Shown piece after piece: positions 10,320 through 18,741 of a DNA stretch of 64,000 nt. The translations under genes and the position numbers were made by a program. The first letter of the stretch is position 1; each line of letters opens with the position of its first letter. The notes under the pieces were generated by a model. That model was not told the DNA's origin, did no database searches, and saw only the letters and a list, made by a program, of their open reading frames with translations. Source of the DNA: Duganella margarita (GTDB lineage: Bacteria; Pseudomonadota; Gammaproteobacteria; Burkholderiales; Burkholderiaceae_D); NCBI RefSeq assembly GCF_009857535.1, contig NZ_WWCS01000004.1, positions 124,001 through 188,000 on the forward strand. Reading direction: 5' to 3'.

Positions 10320-10638
10320 TCAGCCTTAATGCTGTGAAGAAAGCCATGCCGAATATGATGGTCTCCAGCATATTGCGTCGCAGCAAATAATAGATGGTGG
10401 CCACAATCCCGGACACCAGTTTGAGATTGCTGGCGTCCAGCACCGGCTGGCCGTCGGCCGCCAGGATCAGGTCCGGCGCGATAATGGCCGCCAAGGCGCA
10501 GGCCGGCGCGTAGCGCAGCATCTCCTGCACCCGCTTGGGGATGGTGACGCGATGGCCGACCAGCCAGAAGCCGCTGCGCGTGGCGGCGGTGGCCAGCGCC
10601 AGCACCAGGATCACCAGCCAGATTTCCCAGTCAGCCAT
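10306..10638 (-). CDS. azlD: AzlD-family branched-chain amino acid transport subunit
   Basis: This is a 110-residue, very hydrophobic protein with about four membrane segments, beginning MADWEIWLVILVLALATAATR. It contains the VPKRVQEML-like IPKRVQEMLRYAP segment usual in AzlD. AzlD partners AzlC in exporting branched-chain or related amino acids. Its start overlaps the azlC stop by 8 bases, which supports translational coupling and a two-subunit transporter. Confidence 0.88.
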   Translation of the reverse strand: MADWEIWLVILVLALATAATRSGFWLVGHRVTIPKRVQEMLRYAPACALAAIIAPDLILAADGQPVLDASNLKLVSGIVATIYYLLRRNMLETIIFGMAFFTALRLISVI

Positions 10639-11377
10639 GTTTAGCCCTCAATTTCTCGGCGGCTTCGCCGACCAGCATGGCGCTCAGCATGCCGGCCAGC
10701 ACCGCCGCCAGCAGGCCCAATTTATACGGCAGAGCGTGCGCCAGCACCGACACCGCGCCGGCCACCAGCACGCCGCACAGCGCGGGACGGCCCGCCGTCA
10801 GGGGCACCATGACGCAAATAATCGCCAGGGTGCCGGCAAAACTCAGGTTCCACTCCGGCGGCACCACGCTGCCAAGCAGCACACCGGCGATCGAGCCGAT
10901 CTGCCACGAGGCCCAGTTGGGATACAGCAGACCCTTCAGATACGACAGTTTGCCGACCTCCGGCGCCGGCGACGGGTATTTTTGCAGGAACAGCGCCACG
11001 GAAATATCGCCCGACACATAGCCCAGCGTCAGGCGCTGCCGCCAAGGCAGGTGGGAAAAGTGCGGCGCCAGCAATGCCGAAAAGATCACGAAGCGCAGAT
11101 TGACCACCAGCGCGGTCACAAAGATGACCCAGATCGGCGCATCCGCCGCGATCAGCGGCAAGGCCGCCAGCTGGGCCGAGCCGGCAAACACCACCAGCGT
11201 CATGCCCAGCGCCTGCGGGATCGTCAGGCCGGACTTGACCATGGCGATGCCCACCACCAGGCCCCAGGCGCCGATGCCGAACAGCGACGGCAGGCCGGTC
11301 TTGACGCCGGCGCGCCAGGACGGTTCGTGGTGGGTGGCGACGCAGGGTGCGGCGGCCGCAGGGCTGGATTCAATCAT
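10631..11377 (-). CDS. azlC: AzlC-family amino acid exporter, large subunit
   Basis: The 248-residue membrane protein has multiple hydrophobic segments, and the AGSAQLAALPLIAADAP and NLRFVIFSALLAPHF blocks typical of AzlC (YgaZ-like). With AzlD it is expected to export branched-chain amino acids or analogues. No clear Shine-Dalgarno precedes ATG 11377, so the start is less sure than the identity. It is divergent from the small zinc-finger gene at 11513. Confidence 0.88.
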   Translation of the reverse strand: MIESSPAAAAPCVATHHEPSWRAGVKTGLPSLFGIGAWGLVVGIAMVKSGLTIPQALGMTLVVFAGSAQLAALPLIAADAPIWVIFVTALVVNLRFVIFSALLAPHFSHLPWRQRLTLGYVSGDISVALFLQKYPSPAPEVGKLSYLKGLLYPNWASWQIGSIAGVLLGSVVPPEWNLSFAGTLAIICVMVPLTAGRPALCGVLVAGAVSVLAHALPYKLGLLAAVLAGMLSAMLVGEAAEKLRAKHG

Positions 11378-11512
11378 GGGACAGTTGTGGCATTCCCGCC
11401 ACAGGGTGGGCCGGACCGGGGTTGTAGAGGCGCTATTTTACCGACGATTTTTGTCAACTGCGCGAATCCGTTAAAATCGTGGTTTTCTCTTAGCCATCCG
11501 GAGCCACAAGAA

Positions 11513-11713
11513 ATGACCAATCCACACACCGCCGCCGCCGCAGTTGAACTCGATGGCAAGGACCTGCCGGCCCACTGCCCCAACCCGGCCATGCCGCTGT
11601 GGTCGTCGCACCCGCGCGTGTTCCTGGAGTTCGACGCCCACGGCGTCGCCAAATGCCCGTACTGCGGCACCGCCTACCGCCTGAAGCCAGGCACCGTGGT
11701 CGGCCACCACTAA
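11513..11713 (+). CDS. Small CHCC zinc-finger domain protein
   Basis: A 66-residue protein starting at ATG 11513. Cys22, His33 and the CPYC pair (Cys48, Cys51) match the CHCC zinc-finger family, which also includes the NDUFS6-type complex I accessory subunit. The ending GTAYRLKPG is typical of the bacterial stand-alone members. The bacterial role is not established. It heads a plus-strand run that continues with an NTF2-like protein 19 bases after its stop. Confidence 0.85.
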   Translation: MTNPHTAAAAVELDGKDLPAHCPNPAMPLWSSHPRVFLEFDAHGVAKCPYCGTAYRLKPGTVVGHH

Positions 11714-11732
11714 TCTCCTCCCCGCCCACACC

Positions 11733-12155
11733 ATGCCAGCCAAGAAAACGCACAACGGCAGCGCCGCTGAAACCGAAACGGCCTTCTACGACGCTCTCAA
11801 CCGCGCCGACCTGGAAGCGCTGATGGCCTTGTGGGCGGATGACGACGAGATCGTCTGCGTGCATCCGGGCGGCGTGCGGCTGATCGGCCATGCGGCCATC
11901 CGCGCCTCCTGGGCCGCCATTCTCGAACACGGCGGCCTGCACATCATGCCGTCGCAGCTGCACGAAACCCATACGCTAATGAGCTCGGTCCACGTGGTAA
12001 TCGAAGGCGCCACCGCCGCCAGCGGCGAGCCGGCGCACCTGGTCGCCACCAATGTGTACGCAAAAACGCCGAAAGGCTGGCGCATCGTCCTGCATCATGT
12101 ATCGATCGCACCGGGACCGGCGCCGCAGGATACGCACAGCCAGATCCTGCATTAA
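11733..12155 (+). CDS. NTF2-like / SnoaL-type protein
   Basis: The 140-residue protein has the cone-shaped NTF2-like fold signature: ETAFYDALNRADLEALMALWADDDEIVCVHPGG, then a strand-rich C-terminal half ending GWRIVLHHVS. It resembles the SnoaL_3/DUF4440 group. These are often orphan proteins, and no catalytic role can be assigned. It lies between the zinc-finger gene and the YheT hydrolase in a probable operon. Confidence 0.75.
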   Translation: MPAKKTHNGSAAETETAFYDALNRADLEALMALWADDDEIVCVHPGGVRLIGHAAIRASWAAILEHGGLHIMPSQLHETHTLMSSVHVVIEGATAASGEPAHLVATNVYAKTPKGWRIVLHHVSIAPGPAPQDTHSQILH

Positions 12156-12163
12156 TTGCCGTC

Positions 12164-13120
12164 GTGAAGTACACCGCACCGTTCTGGCTGCCTAGCGGCC
12201 ACCTGCAAACCATTTATCCGGCGATTGCCATCAGCAAGCCGGCGGTACGCTTCCGGCGCGAACGCTGGGACACGCCGGACGGCGACTTCATCGACATCGA
12301 CTTTGTCGACGGCCAGCCGGACCAGCCGCTGGTGGTGCTGTTCCACGGACTGGAAGGCTCGTCCGACAGTCACTATGCTCGCGCGCTGATGGCAGACGTG
12401 CAGGCACGCGGCTGGTCCGGCGCGGTGCCGCACTTTCGCGGCTGCTCCGGCGAAGCCAACCGCGCACCGCGCTTTTACCACTCCGGCGACGCCGCCGAAA
12501 TCGACTGGATCGTGCGCCGCCTGCACGCCCGGCGCCAGGCGGCCGGCGCCAGTGGCAAGTTCTACGCCACCGGCGTCTCGCTGGGCGGCAACGCGCTGCT
12601 GCGCTGGCTGGGCGAATCGCAGCACCAGGCCGAGTTTGTCGATGCGGCCTGCGCCGTGTCCGCGCCGCTGGACCTGGCGCAAGGCGGCGTCTCGCTGTCG
12701 AGCGGCTTCAACATGATTTACACGCGCATGTTCCTGCAAACGCTGAAGCCGAAATGCGTAGCCAAACTACAGCAGTTCCCCGGCCTGTTCGACCTCGACG
12801 CCCTGCATGCCGCGCGCGACCTGTACGCCTTCGACAACATCGTCACCGCACCGCTGCACGGCTACCGCGACACCGACGATTACTGGAACCGCGCCAGCGC
12901 CAAGCACGTGCTGGGTGACATCACGGTGCCGACGCTGGTGCTGAATGCGAAGAATGATCCCTTCCTGCCGGGACGCCACCTGCCGCAGCGTGCGTCATCG
13001 CGCGTGGTATTGGATTATCCTGAGCAGGGCGGCCATGTTGGCTTTGCCGTCGGCGGGCCACCGGGACGCATCAACTGGCTGCCGAGCAAACTGATTCACT
13101 TCCTCGAACAACATGGATGA
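12164..13120 (+). CDS. YheT-family alpha/beta hydrolase
   Basis: The 318-residue protein begins at GTG 12164 (MKYTAPFWLPSGHLQTIYPAI, the usual YheT start with the GHLQTI motif). The oxyanion region is LFHGLEGSSDSHYARAL, the nucleophile motif GVSLGGN, the acid LNAKNDPFLPG and the histidine GGHVGF. Family members are putative esterases of unknown substrate. Its end overlaps the next gene by 8 bases. Confidence 0.87.
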   Translation: MKYTAPFWLPSGHLQTIYPAIAISKPAVRFRRERWDTPDGDFIDIDFVDGQPDQPLVVLFHGLEGSSDSHYARALMADVQARGWSGAVPHFRGCSGEANRAPRFYHSGDAAEIDWIVRRLHARRQAAGASGKFYATGVSLGGNALLRWLGESQHQAEFVDAACAVSAPLDLAQGGVSLSSGFNMIYTRMFLQTLKPKCVAKLQQFPGLFDLDALHAARDLYAFDNIVTAPLHGYRDTDDYWNRASAKHVLGDITVPTLVLNAKNDPFLPGRHLPQRASSRVVLDYPEQGGHVGFAVGGPPGRINWLPSKLIHFLEQHG

Positions 13121-13700
13121 CATCGTCAAACAGGCGCTGGCCAAATGGCCCAACGTCCCCCACTGCTACGGCTGGCTGGCGCTCGACGCGCGCGGCAACT
13201 GGCGCATGCGCGACGAGCGCGCGCAACACCTGAACCTGCCGGGCGACAAGCTGACGAATGTGGCGCTGGTCGGCTTCATCACGCGCAACTACGCGGCCGA
13301 TGAGCGCGGCTGCTGGTATTTCCAGAACGGACCGCAGCGCGTGTATGTGGATCTGGAAGCGACGCCATACATCGTCCGCACCGATCCTGCGGATGGCTGG
13401 CGGCTGCACACCGGCGCGCCGCTGGGCACGCCCGAAGCCGCCTTCATGACCGAGGCCGGCGCACTGGTGCTGCGGCATGGCGACATCGTCGCGCAACTGG
13501 ATGACCGCGATTTCGCCGACGTGCTGCCGCAGTTGCGCATGGACGGCGCGCCGGTCGCGGACGAGGTCTTGCTGGCATGGCTGGACGGCCGCGCGGCGGG
13601 CACGCTGAGCCTGAATGGGGTGGCGGTGGAACGCGTCGCCGCCGGTCAGCTGGCGACGCGCTTCGGCTACATCAGCGTACCGACCCCGACGGCTGCATAG
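13113..13700 (+). CDS. Conserved betaproteobacterial protein of unknown function
   Basis: A 195-residue soluble protein with no signal peptide or membrane segment. It begins MDDIVKQALAKWPNVPHCYGWLALDARGNWRMRDERAQ and contains FITRNYAADERGCWYFQNGPQRVYVDLEATPY. I recognise it only as a family found beside YheT in related genomes; no function is known to me. Its first 8 bases overlap yheT. Its last 29 bases overlap the 3' end of the convergent protease gene, an unusual tail-to-tail coding overlap. Confidence 0.75.
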   Translation: MDDIVKQALAKWPNVPHCYGWLALDARGNWRMRDERAQHLNLPGDKLTNVALVGFITRNYAADERGCWYFQNGPQRVYVDLEATPYIVRTDPADGWRLHTGAPLGTPEAAFMTEAGALVLRHGDIVAQLDDRDFADVLPQLRMDGAPVADEVLLAWLDGRAAGTLSLNGVAVERVAAGQLATRFGYISVPTPTAA

Positions 13701-15402
13701 GATCGGTGGCCTTGCGCAGGCGGTCGAACGGACTGGTGTAGGAATTGTTGAACGGATCGTCCTTGTTATCCTTGTTGTCCTTGTCCGACTTCAGCTCCAG
13801 CTTGAAGGCCGAGCCTGACAGCGCCATCTCCTTCTTGCCGCGGTCGGCCAGGTCTTCACGGCGACGCGCCTGCCACTCGCGCTCGCGCGCATCGATCAGC
13901 GACTGATCGTAGAACGACGCGTCCGGCGCCTTGCGCGCATAACCCAGCTGATCCAGCGCCGCCATCACGCCGCCTTGCAGGTTGTACGACTCGGCCAGCG
14001 CAATGTGCTGCAACGCCAGCTTGCCCTGCTTGGAATACACCTGCGCCAGCAGATCGTAGGCTTCGATATCTTCGCGGTACAGCTGCACCTGGTCGCGCAG
14101 ATAGGCGCCCGCCTCGTCCAGTTTGCCGGCCGCAATCAGCGCTTCGCCATACTGATGCGCGATGCCGCGTGACAGCGGGAACTTCTGGTGCGCCGCTTCC
14201 GCCTCGGTGGCGGCCTTGGCCAGCATGTCTTTGTTCTCGGTCTGCGCCAGCTTGATCTCGATCGAGGTCGCGGCAAAAATCGACTCCGCCTTGCTGCGCG
14301 GCGACGCGCCGAACACGCCGGCCGGCGGCGGCTTGTTGACCGTCTCGCGCGCCTGGTCCAGCCACTTCTGCGCCGCGTCAGTGTCGCCCTGCTTCATGGT
14401 CAGGAACGCCATGCCGTACTGGCCGGCGGCCTTCTGCTGCCAGCTGTCCTGCAAAATCTGGCCCTGGAAGAACTGTTTGGTTTCGCTGTAGCCGTTGGCG
14501 GATTGGTCTTGCAGCACCCGCGCGCGCGAACGCACCAGGAAGAAGTCCAGGCTGTCTTGGCGCTGCTTGTACGGCTGCGCGCGGATACGCGCCTGGATAT
14601 CGGCGATACGTTCGCTGGTCAGCGGGTGCGTCAGCAGCCAGGCCGGTACCAGATCGCTGTAATTGCGGGTAGAAGCCTGCATCTGCTGGAAGAACGCCAC
14701 CATGCCGGACGGATCGAAACCGGCCTCGCCCATAATCTGGAAACCGATGCGGTCGGCTTCACGCTCGGCGTCGCGGCCGAAGTTCAGTTGCCGCTGGATC
14801 GCCAGGCCCTGGCCGCCGAGAAACACGCCCATGGCCGCATCGCCGCCGCCCTGGCGCGCCGTCAGCGCCGCCAGGATCATCGCCGCCAGCGGAATCAGCG
14901 CATCCTGCTTCTGCTGGCCGATGGAGCGGGCGATATGGCGCTGCACCACGTGGCCGATCTCGTGGCCCAGCACCGAGGCCAGCTCGGACTCGCTCTGCGC
15001 CTGCAACAGCAGCGCCGAGTGCACCGCGATGAAACCGCCGGGCAACGCGAACGCATTCAGCTGCGGATCGCGCACCACGAAGAAGAAATAATCGTACTTG
15101 GCCTCGCCGCGCGCGCCGGGACGGGCGTCCACCAGCACGTTGCCGAAGTTGTTAATGTATTCGAGGATGGGGCCATCGTCGAGGTAATCGCGGTCGCGGC
15201 GGATATCGCGCATGATCTCCTCGCCCAGCTTGCGTTCCATCAGCGGCGACAAATCCTGGCTCTCCGTGCCGCCGAGCGCGGGCAGGTTGGGAATCTTCGC
15301 AGGCGCGAGACCGGTCTGCGCCATGGCCATCGGCATGGCGATCAGCAGTGCCGCAGCAACGGCGCGCATGCGGCCAGAGTAAGAGGAGCGTTTAGCATTC
15401 AC
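13672..15402 (-). CDS. BepA-like periplasmic M48 metalloprotease with TPR domain
   Basis: The 576-residue precursor has an N-terminal signal sequence (about residues 1-28) and the zinc motif HEIGH (147-151), with a third ligand expected in EREADRIGF near 217. A long helical TPR-like C-terminal half follows. This matches BepA (YfgC), an outer-membrane quality-control protease and chaperone acting on LptD and BAM clients. The last about 60 residues are low-complexity and charged (DKDNKDNKDD), and their coding overlaps the convergent gene by 29 bases. Confidence 0.88.
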   Translation of the reverse strand: MNAKRSSYSGRMRAVAAALLIAMPMAMAQTGLAPAKIPNLPALGGTESQDLSPLMERKLGEEIMRDIRRDRDYLDDGPILEYINNFGNVLVDARPGARGEAKYDYFFFVVRDPQLNAFALPGGFIAVHSALLLQAQSESELASVLGHEIGHVVQRHIARSIGQQKQDALIPLAAMILAALTARQGGGDAAMGVFLGGQGLAIQRQLNFGRDAEREADRIGFQIMGEAGFDPSGMVAFFQQMQASTRNYSDLVPAWLLTHPLTSERIADIQARIRAQPYKQRQDSLDFFLVRSRARVLQDQSANGYSETKQFFQGQILQDSWQQKAAGQYGMAFLTMKQGDTDAAQKWLDQARETVNKPPPAGVFGASPRSKAESIFAATSIEIKLAQTENKDMLAKAATEAEAAHQKFPLSRGIAHQYGEALIAAGKLDEAGAYLRDQVQLYREDIEAYDLLAQVYSKQGKLALQHIALAESYNLQGGVMAALDQLGYARKAPDASFYDQSLIDAREREWQARRREDLADRGKKEMALSGSAFKLELKSDKDNKDNKDDPFNNSYTSPFDRLRKATDPMQPSGSVR

Positions 15403-15472
15403 GGTGATATGATACCCGCAACTCGGGTATGAAAACTGAGGGACACATTATGAATCATTTTAAGCTGCAACC

Positions 15473-15958
15473 ATGACCACCGATCACCTGACCCATTTCG
15501 ACGCCACTGGACAAGCCCACATGGTGGACGTCGGCGCCAAAGCCGAGACCCATCGCATCGCGCTGGCCAGCGGCTCGATCCGCATGAAACCGGAGACGCT
15601 GGCCATCATTCTGAGCGGCACCGCCAAGAAAGGCGACGTGCTGGGGATTGCCCGCATCGCCGCCATCATGGCCTCCAAGCGCACCAGCGACCTGATCCCG
15701 CTGTGCCACCCGCTGGCCCTGACCCGCGTGGCGGTGGACTTTGAAACCGACGTCGAGAATTCTTCGGTGCACTGCAAAGCGCAAGTGGAAACCTACGGTA
15801 AGACCGGAGTGGAGATGGAAGCACTCACTGCGGTGCAAGTCGGCTTGCTGACTGTGTACGACATGTGCAAGGCCGTGGATCGCGGCATGGTCATGAGCAA
15901 CATCCGCGTGATGGAAAAGCACGGCGGCAAGTCGGGCGACTGGAGCGCGACCAGCTAA
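15473..15958 (+). CDS. moaC: Cyclic pyranopterin monophosphate synthase MoaC
   Basis: MoaC acts with MoaA in the first stage of molybdenum cofactor synthesis. The 161-residue protein has [35 protein letters not shown] and the C-terminal [15 protein letters not shown]. Molybdenum cofactor is needed by the nitrate reductase at the right edge. The last 68 bases (15891-15958) recur 1.2 kb downstream with 4 changes, marking the edge of an inserted cassette. The gene itself is intact. Confidence 0.96.
   Translation: MTTDHLTHFDATGQAHMVDVGAKAETHRIALASGSIRMKPETLAIILSGTAKKGDVLGIARIAAIMASKRTSDLIPLCHPLALTRVAVDFETDVENSSVHCKAQVETYGKTGVEMEALTAVQVGLLTVYDMCKAVDRGMVMSNIRVMEKHGGKSGDWSATS
15891..15958 (+). repeat. 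Direct repeat left copy (3' end of moaC)
   Basis: This 68-bp stretch is the end of moaC and matches 17089-17156 at 64 of 68 positions. In protein terms, [20 protein letters not shown] becomes [20 protein letters not shown]. The two copies bracket the effector/immunity genes. Confidence 0.92.
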
Positions 15959-16106
15959 GGGTTTGATTCGGCTAAGGGATTTCCGAAGACCAGATTACTC
16001 CCTTGGCTCGGCTACTTGCTGGACAGTCGTCCCCTTTGTTCCAACTCAAGGCATCTAGCACCAGCGAAGCCAACAATAAGGCCTACCCATCCAACATGGA
16101 GGACGT

Positions 16107-16520
16107 ATGCCGTACATCTTCAAGGAAGTTGATACACTGGATACTGACCCACCGCCGCCTGCCGTAGGAGACGGTAGCTGCGTAGCCCTCGTCAAGTACT
16201 ACGTGCCGGGGTTGAAAGGCGCCCCTACTTCGTCATGGCGGGCTGGAAGCAGTGTGCTTGAATTGGGTACGAAAGTTGCAAAGGGAACAGCAATCGCAAC
16301 TTTCGTTGATGGTCACTATCCTAACAATCCGCACGGGAACCACGCTGCAATTGTCTTAAAGGTTATGAAGGGTGGAATCTGGGTGCTTGACCAATGGAAG
16401 GCCAAGGGTGTCATCTCAGCCCGGCTGATACGGATTCCACCACCACGCCAGCAGCGCAACAAAGATGGCTCGTTCAAGAATCCCTCCGATAACGCACTTG
16501 CCTTCTCAGTGATCGAGTGA
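16107..16520 (+). CDS. BPSL0067-family cysteine amidase-like protein, probable antibacterial effector
   Basis: The 137-residue protein resembles the BPSL0067 family, which has a papain/NlpC-P60-like fold. Cys25 lies in GDGSCVALVKYY, His79 in GNHAAIVLK, and Asp95 in the following LDQW, in the order of a Cys-His-Asp peptidoglycan amidase. There is no signal peptide, as expected for a type VI cargo effector. GGAGG precedes ATG 16107, and an in-frame TAA just upstream limits the start. The next gene overlaps by one base and encodes a secreted STY0301-like protein, the expected immunity partner. Delivery by type VI secretion is inferred; no such genes are in this window. Base composition looks less GC-rich than the flanks. 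Confidence 0.78.
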   Translation: MPYIFKEVDTLDTDPPPPAVGDGSCVALVKYYVPGLKGAPTSSWRAGSSVLELGTKVAKGTAIATFVDGHYPNNPHGNHAAIVLKVMKGGIWVLDQWKAKGVISARLIRIPPPRQQRNKDGSFKNPSDNALAFSVIE

Positions 16521-16966
16521 TGAAGCCCTCCATTCTTACAATCTCTGCTTGCGGTATTTTCACCACCGGCATTGCTTTCGCCGGTGAACAGCACCTTACC
16601 TGCCCTGCACGACTAGAGCCAGATGCTATTCAGCCCAATCACCTGCCTGCTGGTTGGGAGTTGCACATGCTACGTCCGGTGTATCTCACTGAAGGGGGAA
16701 TGCTGCACGGCCCACCAGAGGAGTCGGCCTTTCTCGTACCTGACAACAGTACAAGTCGTAAGGCAGGCAAGCAAACCCGAGAAATGCAGCACTGGAGCTT
16801 TGACGTGCCTCACGGGTACACGATGTGGGTGTACTGCGGCTACGGCGGTGGTGGTGCCACGTTAAAACTCTTCCAGCAAGTGACAGAAAGCGCGACTGAA
16901 TGCACCTTGTCCAGCCAGTCCACGAACGGACGGACGAAGGAGGTTCTGGAATTTTCTTGCAAGTAG
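16520..16966 (+). CDS. STY0301-family exported protein, probable immunity protein
   Basis: The 148-residue precursor starts at ATG 16520 (overlapping the upstream TGA by one base) with a signal peptide ending near TGIAFA. The mature part is beta-rich with four cysteines (TCPARLEP, YCGYGG, ECTLSS, FSCK) that could form two periplasmic disulfides. STY0301-like proteins are often found beside amidase-type effectors, and periplasmic location is where an amidase would have to be neutralised. A GTG three bases upstream is also possible. Confidence 0.75.
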   Translation: MKPSILTISACGIFTTGIAFAGEQHLTCPARLEPDAIQPNHLPAGWELHMLRPVYLTEGGMLHGPPEESAFLVPDNSTSRKAGKQTREMQHWSFDVPHGYTMWVYCGYGGGGATLKLFQQVTESATECTLSSQSTNGRTKEVLEFSCK

Positions 16967-16975
16967 ATGCCGCAC

Positions 16976-17002
16976 AAAAAAAGCCCGATTTCTCGGGCCT
17001 TA
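16976..17002 (+). terminator. Likely rho-independent terminator of the effector/immunity pair
   Basis: GCCCGA (16983-16988) pairs with TCGGGC (16993-16998) across a 4-base loop, preceded by a run of A and followed by a weak T stretch. The A-rich left side and short stem are common in mobile-DNA terminators. Confidence 0.6.
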
Positions 17003-17088
17003 GAGGTTAGATTGAGCAGCTAGTCTGGGCCAACAAGTTGTCGATGCGACCGACAGAGACATCGCTGCCTGCGAAAAGACGTTCAATT

Positions 17089-17156
17089 TCATGAGCGATA
17101 TCCGCGTGATGGAAAAACACGGCGGCAAGTCGGGCGACTGGAGCGCGGCCAGCTAA
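17089..17156 (+). repeat. Direct repeat right copy: second, detached 3' end of moaC
   Basis: The 68 bases match the end of moaC at 64 of 68 positions and finish at the same TAA. No moaC sequence precedes it, so it is a remnant, not a gene. It defines the right edge of the inserted cassette. Confidence 0.9.
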
Positions 17157-17267
17157 TTGACGATCGGAAGCGAAAAGCCTGACGACGGAAGAGCATGGTT
17201 TTCATGATAACCTCTGCTCCATCGGTAAAGCGGGCGCCGCCGGCGTCCCCGTCCATCAGGAGGCGTC

Positions 17268-17822
17268 ATGTCACGCATCGAAAGTTCGAATTCGTTCAGG
17301 CTCCAAGGAGAAACCACCTCGATCGGCCAACTGGTCGAGCAAAAGAAGATGGTGGCGTTCAAGCTGCCCGAGCACCTGCAGGCTGAACTGGCCCTGCACG
17401 ACCAGCAGGTGGAGGCGCGCCTGGCAGCCAACCAGGCAGCCGCCGCCGCCAATCCCGACAAGGTGTTTGCGCAGATCGTTCAGAATGGTCAGGTTGTGGC
17501 CATGGTGTACGACAGCGGCACCGCTGTCACCCAGCAAAACATCCCTGGCCTGAAGCTGACCGAAGACTTTGCCGGCCGCAGCCTGGCCGACCGGCGCCTG
17601 GCGGAACTGACGCGCGCGGTGCCCGGCACGGTGATTTACGATAATTTTCTGCCGCTGCCCGGCCAGACCAGCGCCAGCGACATCAAATCGTCATCCAGCG
17701 TGGACCAGTCGCTGCTGCCGAAAGTGACTGCGCGCGGCCTGGGCGACATGACGGCAGAGATTGCGGCCGCCCGCGACGCGGCGATGCTGGCCGCCGGCAT
17801 CCCCCTGAAGAAGGCCGGCTAA
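17268..17822 (+). CDS. Hypothetical protein
   Basis: A 184-residue soluble protein I do not recognise. It has no signal peptide or transmembrane segment. Residues 20-65 are helical and alanine/glutamine rich (KLPEHLQAELALHDQQVEARLAANQ), followed by a compact part with VFAQIVQNGQVVAMVYDSG and a C-terminal alanine-rich tail. An AGGAGG stands 6-11 bases before ATG 17268, a strong ribosome site. It follows the moaC remnant, so it is probably the native gene downstream of moaC in strains without the cassette. Confidence 0.65.
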   Translation: MSRIESSNSFRLQGETTSIGQLVEQKKMVAFKLPEHLQAELALHDQQVEARLAANQAAAAANPDKVFAQIVQNGQVVAMVYDSGTAVTQQNIPGLKLTEDFAGRSLADRRLAELTRAVPGTVIYDNFLPLPGQTSASDIKSSSSVDQSLLPKVTARGLGDMTAEIAAARDAAMLAAGIPLKKAG

Positions 17823-17861
17823 GCCTGTTCCGCAGAGCAACGCTGATCGACACGCTGGCAA

Positions 17862-18617
17862 TCAGATTTGGGCGATGCCGCCGTCCACAAACAACTCAAT
17901 GCCGTTGACGAAACTGGCGTCATCCGACGCCAGGAATACCGCCGCCTTAGCGATCTCGTCCGGGTCGCCCACGCGCCCCATCGGAATCAGCGACGCCAGA
18001 TGATCGAGGAAGCCTTGCTGCTGGGCCGGATCGGTGCCTACCAGTTCCACCAGCCCCGGCGTCTTGACCGGACCCGGGCTCAGCGTGTTGATGCGGATGC
18101 CCCGCCCTTTGACGTCCAGTATCCAGTTACGGGCAAACGCGCGCACCGCCGCCTTGGAGGCGGCATACACGCTGAACGCTTCGGTGCCGCTGCTCGCTGC
18201 GGTCGAGCCGGTCAGGATGACCGACGCGCCCGCGCTCAGCAACGGCAGCGCCGCCTGCACCGTGAACAGCGTGCCTTTGACATTGCGCGAGAAGGTATCG
18301 TCGAAATGCGCTTCGGTAATCTGGCCCAGCGGCAGCAGCGAACCGCCCCCGGCGTTCGCCACCAGCACGTCCAGCTTGCCGTGCTGGGCGCGGATATGGT
18401 CGAACAGCGACTGCAACTGCGCCAGATCCGCCGAATCGACACGCACGCCTTCGGCCATGCCGCCGATACCGCCGACCGCGGCGTCGAGCTCCGCCTGCCG
18501 GCGGCCAGTGATGTAGACCTTGGCGCCTTCGTCGACGAAGCGTTTGGCCATAGCCAGTCCGATGCCGGTGCTGCCACCGGTGATGACCGCCACTTTGTTT
18601 GCGAGTTTGAGTGCCAT
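17862..18617 (-). CDS. SDR-family oxidoreductase
   Basis: A 251-residue classical short-chain dehydrogenase. The nucleotide motif is GGSTGIGLAMA, then NAGGG, the catalytic Ser in ILTGSTAASSG and the YAASK pair, and a typical C-terminal VNGIELFVDGGIAQI. The cofactor is probably NADP(H), since GRRQ follows the second strand. The substrate is unknown. It is divergent from a LysR regulator, the usual arrangement in which the regulator controls the oxidoreductase. Confidence 0.9.
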   Translation of the reverse strand: MALKLANKVAVITGGSTGIGLAMAKRFVDEGAKVYITGRRQAELDAAVGGIGGMAEGVRVDSADLAQLQSLFDHIRAQHGKLDVLVANAGGGSLLPLGQITEAHFDDTFSRNVKGTLFTVQAALPLLSAGASVILTGSTAASSGTEAFSVYAASKAAVRAFARNWILDVKGRGIRINTLSPGPVKTPGLVELVGTDPAQQQGFLDHLASLIPMGRVGDPDEIAKAAVFLASDDASFVNGIELFVDGGIAQI

Positions 18618-18741
18618 GCTGAATTCCTTTACGGTTGGGAAGTGGATTCAGTATGCGCAGCCAGCACGCTGGCGATAAGACAAGCCAGGCTCATAAGATT
18701 TATGCTTTAATCGCATGGATGGTGACGACACTGACCTCAAA

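Larger units (their letters stand above)
16967..17267 (+). other. Gene-free stretch after the effector/immunity pair
   Basis: The 301 bases hold a hairpin terminator (16976-17002), about 85 bases with no recognisable coding content, the second moaC 3' end (17089-17156), and about 110 bases that should contain the promoter of the gene at 17268. I see no small gene. Confidence 0.7.

Noticed and set aside
15959..17156. Prophage or full genomic island at moaC
   Set aside because: No integrase, structural, replication or regulatory genes are present; the segment holds only two small genes and a repeat.
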